DNA from: an uncultured Phascolarctobacterium sp.
Lineage (GTDB): Bacteria > Bacillota > Negativicutes > Acidaminococcales > Acidaminococcaceae
Assembly: GCA_900551745.1 (NCBI GenBank)
Contig: URXA01000017.1
Span: 1-27,082, forward strand
DNA length: 27,082 nucleotides
Direction: 5' to 3'
The notes below the pieces were generated by a model. That model was given only the letters and a program-made list of their open reading frames with translations. It had not been told where the DNA came from and did no database searches. The position numbers and the translations under genes were made by a program. Below are positions 1-7,023 of this stretch, in pieces; positions within the stretch are counted from its first letter, which is position 1; every line of letters begins with the position of its first letter.

Positions 1-157
1 CAATAATATTAAAACTTAAACATGCAAAAATAAGAAATACCAGTTCCTTTTCATTATTCAAAAAACACAGCAGCACCAGTATTGCAGCAGTCAACAGCAA
101 CAATACAATTCCATTGAATAGTACCTTATCACGTTTCATCAAAACTTCTTCTCCCAT
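1..157 (-). CDS. Partial membrane protein, cut by window edge
   Basis: An open frame begins with ATG at 157 and runs off the left edge, giving 52 codons. A second ATG at 139 is in frame; AGGAAAGG lies before the first and GGGAG before the second, so the start is undecided. The visible part has a short charged N-terminus (MKRDK), one hydrophobic segment rich in Leu/Ile/Ala, a short polar turn (NNEKE) and the start of a second hydrophobic segment, so it looks like a polytopic membrane protein rather than an exported one. It starts 31 bases after the glycosyltransferase stop and is probably the fourth gene of the polysaccharide cluster. By position it could be an accessory subunit of the synthase, a polymer transporter or an acyltransferase; too little is visible to choose. 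Confidence 0.55.
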   Translation of the reverse strand, partial: MGEEVLMKRDKVLFNGIVLLLLTAAILVLLCFLNNEKELVFLIFACLSFNII

Positions 158-188
158 ATTTGCAGAACCTTTCCTGACTGTTTCTTTT

Positions 189-1439
189 TCAATTAGAACT
201 TCGCTCCGTTTTATACCAGTGAAAGCCTTTGCCTTGAATCTTGTCCTTCAAACTCTCATACAATGCCTTAAATACTAAAACTATCCATAACTGGCAATAA
301 GTAAAATACATCAGGCAAATCAAAAATAAATTACTTAAACTGCCTTCGCCTCGTTCTAAGGAAAGCGAAATGAATGTTTCTGTTACAAAAAGTGCATAAG
401 CCAACATCCATATCAACGATAGCGGTGCATCTATACTAAGACGAACTATTCCCAAAGCTCCCAAAACAAACAGTATATCCGATATAATGACAGCCGCAAA
501 AAAGACAAAATATGTAAACGCAAAATAAACTATGTCAGTACCTATCTTTCTGTCCTTAAGCTGAAATATGCGCAGCAAATATTGACTGATAATCCACAAA
601 TTTCCGCGTGCCCAACGCGTTCTCTGCTTCATCCAGACTCTCAGCGACTCCGGCTCTTGTTCCCATGTCACAGCGTGCGGATACCAAAAAATAGTGTAAC
701 CAAAATCATAAATACGAATCGTCAGCTCCGTATCCTCTGTTAAAGCCTGCTCATTCCACCCATTGATACTTTCAAGAATGCTTCTCCGCACAACAAAATT
801 CGTTCCGGGAATAGTAGTCAGGCCAAACCAATAACAACGACTGGCCTGCAATAACCATTGAAAACTCAAGGTCTCAATATTTATAAAGCGCGTGAGATAA
901 TTCACGTTACGATTGCGCGTCCTAAACTTACCTACAACTGCACCAAGTTTGTCATTGTTGTATAATTTATGCACTAACTGCAGTAAAGCTCCGCGTTCAG
1001 GTGTATTATCGGCATCATAGACAGCGACATATTCTCCGCAGCTAGCTTTCAAACCGTGGTTCAGGGCATTTGATTTCCCCTTTGCTCCAATCGGCGGCCG
1101 CAAAGTGACAACTTTCAATTGAGAAAGTTTCTTTTGTTTCTCTTCTAAAATCAATCCCGTTTTATCACTGGAGCAATCATTGATTACAATTATTTCATAA
1201 CGATCTTTAGGATAGGCGAATCTTCCCAATGCCTCAACCGTTCTGCCAATAACAGCTTCCTCATTGTGCGCCGGCACAAGCACACTGACAAAAGGATAAT
1301 AATCCATTTTTATATCTGCATCATCATCATGCATTGTCTTCAAAAAGTGCTTATATCCACCGACAGTTAAAAACACATGGTAAAATAATATCAGCCAGGT
1401 TGCACCCATTGAAATAAAAAATAATCTTTCTGCGTCCAT
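189..1439 (-). CDS. Processive GT2 family glycosyltransferase (polysaccharide synthase)
   Basis: A 416-residue membrane glycosyltransferase of family GT2, in the BcsA/PgaC/IcaA/YdaM group, expected to polymerise an extracellular polysaccharide from a nucleotide sugar at the inner face of the membrane and pass it outward. One N-terminal hydrophobic segment (about 5-27) precedes the catalytic domain. Visible motifs are the first Asp in NDCSSD (D88), DAD at 142-144, TED at 234-236 and QRTRW at 272-276 (the QxxRW signature of processive enzymes). About three to four hydrophobic segments follow (about 305-392). There is no C-terminal PilZ domain, so c-di-GMP control would have to come from another protein, fitting the GGDEF-like gene just upstream. 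GGGGGA lies 4 bases before the ATG, and the gap to the upstream gene is 26 bases. Length matches YdaM (about 420) and IcaA/PgaC. The sugar cannot be told from sequence. Confidence 0.88.
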   Translation of the reverse strand: MDAERLFFISMGATWLILFYHVFLTVGGYKHFLKTMHDDDADIKMDYYPFVSVLVPAHNEEAVIGRTVEALGRFAYPKDRYEIIVINDCSSDKTGLILEEKQKKLSQLKVVTLRPPIGAKGKSNALNHGLKASCGEYVAVYDADNTPERGALLQLVHKLYNNDKLGAVVGKFRTRNRNVNYLTRFINIETLSFQWLLQASRCYWFGLTTIPGTNFVVRRSILESINGWNEQALTEDTELTIRIYDFGYTIFWYPHAVTWEQEPESLRVWMKQRTRWARGNLWIISQYLLRIFQLKDRKIGTDIVYFAFTYFVFFAAVIISDILFVLGALGIVRLSIDAPLSLIWMLAYALFVTETFISLSLERGEGSLSNLFLICLMYFTYCQLWIVLVFKALYESLKDKIQGKGFHWYKTERSSN

Positions 1440-1465
1440 ATGTCCCCCAAAACAACTGTTATTTT

Positions 1466-2323
1466 CTAACCGCGGTCATAAGTAAGTTCCGTTTTCGCTC
1501 TTTCATACACTTCAATAACATCAATATCATTTTCTTTAAAGGAAGCTGCTCCTATACTCGGCTTAACCTTTATATTTTTTTTGTCTTCTTTAAGCTCAAC
1601 GGTTACAACTGTCAAAAACAAGTGTAGTTTTTCTACAACTATATCTGCACCTTCGACATCTGTACCAGGCATTAAAATACCCAATATATTATCAACTAAA
1701 AGGCCTTTAACATCGGTCCCCCGCATTTGCAGATCGATATTTTTAGCGACTGCTATCAATATTTTTCCTGCGCCAACATTCCCATAGGCCATCTGAATTT
1801 CATCAAAGTTAGCAATTTGCAGCAGCAACAGTGAAAAAGTTTCTTTATAACGTTTAGCCCGCCAGAATTCTTCATCCAGTTTTTTAAAAAATCCCTGGTT
1901 ATTATAAAAGCCAGTCTTCCCATCCAAAGTTACAAGCTCCTCTATAACTTCAATATCTTTTACTAGAGCTTCATTACTGGAAATACATTCACCTAACTTC
2001 GCCGCTAAAACGCTTATCAACGGTATCAAAAACAGCCAGGTCACATATAACGGATCAACTGTCACCATTGTTTTACTGATCATTACCGCATATATAAGAT
2101 AACTGCCGTAAAAAAAAGTAACACCTATGGAAATAAGAAGCCCTCGCTGCAAACCAAACATATATGCAAGCACCGCTACCAGAAGGAAAATACCAAAAAC
2201 TCCAAAAGTAAAAAATATATCCAATACTTCAAAACGCAGAAGAATAACAGCAAACACACATAAAACAGTAATAATAAAACTGTTAAACCAGACAATATCC
2301 CCTCTAAATTCTTTACTCCCCAA
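1466..2323 (-). CDS. Membrane protein with degenerate GGDEF domain, putative c-di-GMP receptor (YdaK/PssE-like)
   Basis: A 285-residue protein: about four hydrophobic segments in residues 12-110, a short linker, then a GGDEF-fold domain (about 130-282). The active-site loop that should read GGDEF reads VDNIL (210-214), so diguanylate cyclase activity is not expected. The inhibitory-site motif RxxD is intact as RGTD (201-204), at the spacing seen in PleD. This combination (dead cyclase, live I-site, membrane anchor, next to a GT2 synthase) is that of YdaK of Bacillus and PssE of Listeria, and by analogy PelD: receptors that turn on polysaccharide synthesis when c-di-GMP binds. The only usual start codon at the 5' end is TTG at 2323, which overlaps the upstream stop by 11 bases, with AGGGAA almost touching it. 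Translation is therefore probably coupled to the upstream gene; the exact start is uncertain. Confidence 0.8.
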   Translation of the reverse strand: MGSKEFRGDIVWFNSFIITVLCVFAVILLRFEVLDIFFTFGVFGIFLLVAVLAYMFGLQRGLLISIGVTFFYGSYLIYAVMISKTMVTVDPLYVTWLFLIPLISVLAAKLGECISSNEALVKDIEVIEELVTLDGKTGFYNNQGFFKKLDEEFWRAKRYKETFSLLLLQIANFDEIQMAYGNVGAGKILIAVAKNIDLQMRGTDVKGLLVDNILGILMPGTDVEGADIVVEKLHLFLTVVTVELKEDKKNIKVKPSIGAASFKENDIDVIEVYERAKTELTYDRG

Positions 2324-3449
2324 TTCCCTGCACCATCCTTAACATAAGCAATGCTTCCAACTGGTCAAACGCGTAAACCATACCGGAATCCTGGTCACCG
2401 AACCCGCCGCCAAAATCAGAATTATCTTCTATCTGAAATGCCAAAACCTTGTTATAGCACCATAAAGCATGCTTTTTATCCTCATTTAGCCAAAATAAAC
2501 GAGCTGCCAAAGCATATACAGCCGCCGATTCATTTTCATCTTTAACCGAACCGTCAAAATTATACCAATTAGCTATTTTCTGATCTGACTTTATTTTTCC
2601 CCGCATAAATTTAAGCAAACTACCAGTATCTCCATCCGCGTTATATAAATTCAAAGCAGTATATAAATTTTCGACCATATTCACTCCGGTTTCATTCCAG
2701 ATATATTCTTTATCAATATAATTAAAAGCAACGGGAAAGAATCCATTTTCTCTTTTTTCCATTTTTTGCAGCAATTCACGTGCTGTTTCCCAAATATCTT
2801 GCCATTTTTGCTTATCATACTCTTGCAGCATATCGATACTGTTCATATCAAGATAAAAAAGAGAAACATACTCTGCTTTCTTCTGACTTCTGTCATCATA
2901 AAAGTCATATAAATATTTTCCATCACTATCAAACTTATAAACAGACTCAGAAGCAGCTTCCAACTGCTTGCTGTAATTTCCCATATTATTTTTAGACGCC
3001 AGATAATAAGCTTTAAATATCCTCAAATCATCAATTAATGCAGAAATTTGTTCACCGGTATAGTTCGTTGAGTTAATTTTCCAATAATAATATCCAGTCT
3101 GACTTAAGTAATATTTATCAGTTTGAACTGCTAATAAATCAAAGTATTGCTTATCTTTTCTTAATGCGGCATATTCCATAGCCTGCCCCATAGATTCACT
3201 GACACCATAATCAGCCAGCCCCTCCTGATTGACAGAATAAATAATCACATTATTTTGATCTTGAAGTTTTTTCCTCAAAAAAACAAAACCCCGTTCATCA
3301 TCTACAGAGTTAACCATCATCGCTTGCTTCTGCTGTCTTTTGGTATTGTTTCCCTGCGGGTTGCAATTAACAGTATTCACAAAAAAACAAGACACCATCA
3401 TTACCATTATTGCAATGAACAAACTCTGCCTTCTGCCATTTATTCTCAT
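2313..3449 (-). CDS. Exported GH8-like glycoside hydrolase family protein (YdaJ/PssZ-like)
   Basis: A 378-residue exported protein. The N-terminus has basic residues, a hydrophobic stretch (about 9-24) and a possible lipobox ending at C21 (MVSC), so it is either a lipoprotein or a signal-anchored protein. The body looks like the (alpha/alpha)6 barrel of glycoside hydrolase family 8. SESMGQAM (84-91) matches the family's SEGMGYGM motif, making E85 the likely proton donor. DDLRI (140-144) lies where the second conserved Asp motif is expected, but its spacing is altered, so hydrolytic activity is plausible rather than shown. As first gene of the cluster it corresponds in place and size to YdaJ of Bacillus (about 363 residues) and in role to PssZ of Listeria or BcsZ: trimming or editing the polymer. 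GTGAGT just before the ATG is a weak ribosome binding site. The gene is visibly AT-rich (15 G/C in the 60 bases 2881-2940). Confidence 0.75.
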   Translation of the reverse strand: MRINGRRQSLFIAIMVMMVSCFFVNTVNCNPQGNNTKRQQKQAMMVNSVDDERGFVFLRKKLQDQNNVIIYSVNQEGLADYGVSESMGQAMEYAALRKDKQYFDLLAVQTDKYYLSQTGYYYWKINSTNYTGEQISALIDDLRIFKAYYLASKNNMGNYSKQLEAASESVYKFDSDGKYLYDFYDDRSQKKAEYVSLFYLDMNSIDMLQEYDKQKWQDIWETARELLQKMEKRENGFFPVAFNYIDKEYIWNETGVNMVENLYTALNLYNADGDTGSLLKFMRGKIKSDQKIANWYNFDGSVKDENESAAVYALAARLFWLNEDKKHALWCYNKVLAFQIEDNSDFGGGFGDQDSGMVYAFDQLEALLMLRMVQGIGE

Positions 3450-3619
3450 TACTCACCTATATTTTCAATATTTTATTATACATTTTATTTGTTTTGATTA
3501 ATATTTTCATTTTATTATACACTAATTGACATTTATTTGAAATATTTTATTTTTATTATTTTTATAATATATTTTTTTAATTTTACATATAAAATGCCCT
3601 CAAAAGCATTTCAAATAAT
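3450..3619 (-). promoter_or_regulatory. AT-rich upstream region of the polysaccharide cluster with two TATAAT-containing repeats
   Basis: This gene-free stretch is extremely AT-rich. Read on the minus strand it contains a 13-base direct repeat, TGTATAATAAAAT, at 3509-3521 and again at 3470-3482. Each copy holds a perfect -10 hexamer (TATAAT), but neither has a convincing -35 hexamer 16-18 bases upstream (the first has TTTCAA). One or both are probably promoter elements of the cluster, perhaps needing an activator or using AT-rich UP-type DNA. Confidence 0.45.
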
Positions 3620-3653
3620 AAAACCCGTCAGACAATATTGTCTGACGGGTTTT
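3620..3653 (-). terminator. Perfect 34-bp palindromic terminator after the DUF4127 gene
   Basis: A perfect palindrome with 17-base arms (AAAACCCGTCAGACAAT and its complement), followed on the minus strand by TTATTATTT. It begins 11 bases after the DUF4127 stop codon. The arms start with A and end with T runs, so it could terminate transcription in both directions. Confidence 0.85.
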
Positions 3654-3663
3654 ATTATTTATA

Positions 3664-5229
3664 TTATTTTCTGCTTACTTCCACTTCAAACATCCGCTTC
3701 CACGGTAAAGTAAAATTATAACTGCGGACTTTTACGCCCAAAACAGGTTCCGCTATCTCTAAAATATCTTTAGTAATAACGGCTTCAGCCTCTTGCATCT
3801 GTTGCGTATTGAGTCCACTATTAGGCCAATAATTAGGCCAAATTAATTCTACATAAGTTTTATTACGCACATTAGCCTGATAAGCCCAATCATCAAGATA
3901 TCTTATTTCCAGCAAAGATTGACGATCTATCGTATCCATACTTTTTGACAGCAGTCCTTGTCCCAAAGCAAACCCCAAAGTATTGCCAGCAGTGTTCCAG
4001 CCGCCGTAAGCAGCAAGCTTTTCTGCCAAATCTTCTTGAAATAGTTCTTTGATCAGGGCGTTGTCTGCACCATTGCCATAAGCAATATCAGCAACTGCAA
4101 CTGCTTTTCCCTGCTTTAAATACTCCTTGACATCAGCAACAAATTTCTCTGTATTTTCTGTTATTACACCTGCATTTTTTGGATTAGAAGCTTCCACTGT
4201 TACCCCGTCAAAAGGTGTATTAACCGCCAATACCAGATCCGCACGCGCTAATTTAGCAGTGGGCCAACCACCGGCAGCATGAATATGTTCCGCAGCACTG
4301 AATGCTATTTTGTCATCTTCATAAGTAGGTATAGTCTCTCCGCCTTTTCCTTCAGCGAAATCTACATAAACCATTGGAATTTCATAACTTACCCTGCTGG
4401 CAGCACGGCTCAACAGAAGCAGACCCAACTGGTCAGCTCCAGAGAAAAAACGAATTTTCTCTTTTGGCAGTTCTCTTACCAGAATATCCATTTTTCGTGC
4501 TTCTTTATGAGCCTGTGAATATGGCGCAGTATCATCGCGTCCGATCAAGAGATAATCAAAATTACCACTTTCCACACCGTGCAGTAAAAGCTCTGTAGTT
4601 GCTATGTTCAAGCTGCGTCGTCGTGCTCTGTCTTCTTGAACGGCTTGTGGTATTTCTGTTTTCAAACCAGCCAGTTCTTTGCGTTCTTTTCTGCTGATTT
4701 CTTTTAAATCCAGTTTGTCTTCTAATACACCCATTCTAAAAAGCTTTGGTCCCCATTCGGCATAATAGGCAGGTTCTACAGGCGCACTGCTGGCTTTTGG
4801 AGAACGCATTATCGTCGTAAATACATAAACCAAAGGGTCTCCGCCACGTGATTTCAAATTTAACAAACGCTCAGCCCGCTCTGCTAAAATCTCCTGCGGC
4901 AGCCGATGTGTCCTTGAATCAACCAGCCCACCGTAAATAAGCGCATCAGACGAAATAACGATCGCATTGGCTGTTGCTGAACGTGCAGCCAGCCATTCAT
5001 ATAACTTATCAGGATTACCGCTATGATCATTGCCGGCAATATACTCCAAAGGCGGCGTTTCTACATTCCATCCGGCTGCTTTCATAGTTTCCACTGCATA
5101 GTCCAAACAAACCGGCCTGTTGTCTAACGGGATGAATAAGAGTGTATTCCTTCCCATACTTGCTTCTGTAGCTGAAAATGGTAAAAAGTATATTACCAAT
5201 AATGTTAAAACAAAATAAATTTTTTTCAT
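3664..5229 (-). CDS. Exported DUF4127 family protein
   Basis: A 521-residue protein of the DUF4127 family, whose function is not established. The N-terminus (MKKIYFVLTLLVIYFLPFSA) is a typical signal peptide with a likely cut after the next few residues (TEA-S), so the protein is predicted to be outside the cytoplasmic membrane. Family motifs visible are PLDNRPVC near the mature N-terminus, SDALIYGGLVDSR, GRDDTAPYS near the middle and DIAYGNGADN in the last third; the many conserved Asp, Asn and Arg residues suggest an enzyme. The ATG at 5229 is preferred because AAGGA lies 8 bases upstream; a longer frame from 5247 lacks a well-placed site. The gene follows the amino acid transporter's terminator by about 30 bases with no room for a clear promoter between, so it may depend on read-through or on a promoter inside the upstream gene. 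Confidence 0.85.
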   Translation of the reverse strand: MKKIYFVLTLLVIYFLPFSATEASMGRNTLLFIPLDNRPVCLDYAVETMKAAGWNVETPPLEYIAGNDHSGNPDKLYEWLAARSATANAIVISSDALIYGGLVDSRTHRLPQEILAERAERLLNLKSRGGDPLVYVFTTIMRSPKASSAPVEPAYYAEWGPKLFRMGVLEDKLDLKEISRKERKELAGLKTEIPQAVQEDRARRRSLNIATTELLLHGVESGNFDYLLIGRDDTAPYSQAHKEARKMDILVRELPKEKIRFFSGADQLGLLLLSRAASRVSYEIPMVYVDFAEGKGGETIPTYEDDKIAFSAAEHIHAAGGWPTAKLARADLVLAVNTPFDGVTVEASNPKNAGVITENTEKFVADVKEYLKQGKAVAVADIAYGNGADNALIKELFQEDLAEKLAAYGGWNTAGNTLGFALGQGLLSKSMDTIDRQSLLEIRYLDDWAYQANVRNKTYVELIWPNYWPNSGLNTQQMQEAEAVITKDILEIAEPVLGVKVRSYNFTLPWKRMFEVEVSRK

Positions 5230-5258
5230 ACCGATAATCCTTCCCATACTTTTTCAAT

Positions 5259-5300
5259 AAAAAATCCCTCCCATGTAATTTCTACACAGAAGGGCTTTTT
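5259..5300 (-). terminator. Terminator after the amino acid ABC transporter genes
   Basis: On the minus strand AAAAAGCCCTTC pairs with GGAGGGATTTTT (one mismatch, one wobble) around a loop of about 17 bases, and the stem ends in a T run. It lies 4 bases after the ATPase stop and before the DUF4127 start. Confidence 0.7.
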
Positions 5301-5304
5301 CCTG

Positions 5305-6066
5305 CTAACAACGTGTTAAACTGAACCGGCTCAGAAAATCCTTAGTACGCTGATTCTGAGGCGCAGTAAAAATAACACTTGGGCTGCCGTCTTCAGCAAT
5401 CACACCCTGATCGATAAAAATAACGCGGCTGGAAACATCGCGGGCAAATGCCATTTCATGTGTAACGATCACCATCGTCAACCCTTCTTCCGCCAGTTCC
5501 CGCATAACCGCTAAAACTTCGCCAACCATCTCAGGATCAAGAGCAGAAGTCGGTTCATCCATCAACAATATTTCCGGCTCTAAAGCCAAAGCTCTGGCAA
5601 TAGCCACACGCTGCTTCTGACCTCCGGAAAGCTGATGCGGCTTTGCATTGATATAACTTGCCATGCCAACATGTTCCAGATATTTCATGGCAATCGCTTT
5701 TGCTTCTTCAGACTTTTTCCCCAGTACCTTAACCTGACCTACAACACAGTTTTCCAATACAGTCATATTATTAAATAAATTAAATTGCTGGAAAACCATA
5801 CCCACTTTAGTACGGTATAATGGAAGGTTCTTAAAACATTCCAAAACATTTTCACCGCGGTAGCTGATAACTCCGTCAGTCGGCTGTTCCAAATAATTGA
5901 CGCAGCGGATTAATGTTGATTTACCACTACCGGAAGGTCCGATAACACAGACTACATCACCCTTGTGCACATCAAAATCAATACCTTTTAATATCTCACG
6001 TTCTCCAAAATTCTTTTTTAAACCCTGGACAGATAACAATAATTCTTTACTTTGTTCAGCAGTCAT
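5305..6066 (-). CDS. Polar amino acid ABC transporter, ATP-binding protein (GlnQ/HisP family)
   Basis: The 253-residue ATPase of a type I amino acid importer. Visible elements are the Walker A motif GPSGSGKS (43-50), Q-loop QQFNLF (93-98), signature LSGGQKQR (146-153), Walker B ILLMDEPTSALD (166-177) and switch His in VTHEM (H203). Length and the run PSGSGKSTLIRCVNYLE are typical of the PAAT group (GlnQ, HisP, ArtP). It hydrolyses ATP on the cytoplasmic face as a dimer to power uptake by the permease encoded just upstream. Its ATG overlaps the permease stop by one base (TAATG), so the two are translationally coupled. Substrate cannot be assigned from the ATPase. Confidence 0.95.
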   Translation of the reverse strand: MTAEQSKELLLSVQGLKKNFGEREILKGIDFDVHKGDVVCVIGPSGSGKSTLIRCVNYLEQPTDGVISYRGENVLECFKNLPLYRTKVGMVFQQFNLFNNMTVLENCVVGQVKVLGKKSEEAKAIAMKYLEHVGMASYINAKPHQLSGGQKQRVAIARALALEPEILLMDEPTSALDPEMVGEVLAVMRELAEEGLTMVIVTHEMAFARDVSSRVIFIDQGVIAEDGSPSVIFTAPQNQRTKDFLSRFSLTRC

Positions 6067-6878
6067 TAATAATTACCGTCCTTTCTCTTTTTGCCGGCCA
6101 CATTAACAGGAAAATGACCGCATGGATCTTGCATGGGATCAAAAGACACCAATTGATAATCCTTAGGTCCATCCATTTTCCCTTCCCACCAGCGCAACAG
6201 TCTTGAAGCGGTAAAAGTCATAATAAAGTAAATAACGCAAGTAATGAAGAATATTTCAAAGTACCTGTAATATACACCTGCAGCCGATTTTGAAGCAAAA
6301 TACAGCTCTGTGACAGAAATTACATTCAAAACCGATGTATCCTTAATATTAATGATCAAATTGTTACCGATCTGCGGCATGATATTACGCAGCGCCTGCG
6401 GCAGAATTACACAGCGCATCGTCTGGAAATGATCCATACCGATAGCCACAGCAGCTTCGCGCTGACCAGGATCGATCGATTCAATACCGCCGCGTACAGT
6501 TTCTGCCATATATGCGCCTGTATTGATAGACACAACCAAAAAACCGGCAAACATTGGCGACATATCAATATTGAACATACTCATAGCGCCGTAATATACA
6601 ACCATGGCCTGTACGATCATCGGCGTACCGCGGAAAAGTTCTACATAAGCATTCAAGACCAATTGAGTCACTTTTACAAGAGCCTTTTTAGCAGCACTTG
6701 CCTTTGGATCCTCAGGAATAGTCTGGATAATACCTACAACAAGACCGATTACGCAACCGATCAGAGTGCCGACAATAGCCAAAAGTAAGGTCACACAAGC
6801 GCCTTTTAACAAGACATCACCATATTGATGCAGTAAAAAAGCCACCCATCCGAAAAATGACTCGGGCATTGTTGTCAT
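6066..6878 (-). CDS. Polar amino acid ABC transporter, permease (HisM/GlnP family)
   Basis: A 270-residue inner membrane permease of the HisMQ/GlnP family. An N-terminal periplasmic or amphipathic stretch is followed by about five hydrophobic segments and the cytoplasmic EAA loop (REAAVAIGMDHFQTMR then ILPQA, about 140-162) that docks on the ATPase. A polar tail of about 35 residues (from the GKMDGPKDYQ region) is longer than usual for the family. Only one permease is present, so it should act as a homodimer. ATG at 6878 has GGAGG 5 bases upstream; the longer GTG start at 6890 would put that site inside the gene. It has its own promoter, downstream of the terminator that follows the binding protein gene. 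Confidence 0.93.
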   Translation of the reverse strand: MTTMPESFFGWVAFLLHQYGDVLLKGACVTLLLAIVGTLIGCVIGLVVGIIQTIPEDPKASAAKKALVKVTQLVLNAYVELFRGTPMIVQAMVVYYGAMSMFNIDMSPMFAGFLVVSINTGAYMAETVRGGIESIDPGQREAAVAIGMDHFQTMRCVILPQALRNIMPQIGNNLIINIKDTSVLNVISVTELYFASKSAAGVYYRYFEIFFITCVIYFIMTFTASRLLRWWEGKMDGPKDYQLVSFDPMQDPCGHFPVNVAGKKRKDGNY

Positions 6879-6923
6879 AAGTTCCTCCACCTAACATAAT
6901 TAATTGATAAAACACTGTTATTT

Positions 6924-6953
6924 ATTATAGCACAGATATCCCTTAATCCGCAA
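6924..6953 (-). promoter_or_regulatory. Promoter for the permease-ATPase pair
   Basis: TTGCGG (minus strand, 6953-6948), an 18-base spacer and TATAAT (6929-6924), about 45 bases before the permease ATG. It lies after the terminator at 6979-7004, so it would restart transcription for the two downstream transporter genes. Confidence 0.55.
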
Positions 6954-6978
6954 AATAATATACGGTAAAAAGGAAAAT

Positions 6979-7004
6979 AAGGGACGGCAGTATTGCCGTC
7001 CCTT
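6979..7004 (-). terminator. Terminator between binding protein and permease genes
   Basis: AAGGGACGGCA pairs perfectly with TGCCGTCCCTT around a 4-base loop, followed on the minus strand by ATTTTCC. The T run is short, so termination may be partial, letting some transcripts continue into the permease gene while the binding protein is made in excess. Confidence 0.75.
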
Positions 7005-7023
7005 TAGACATAACCGGTAACTA

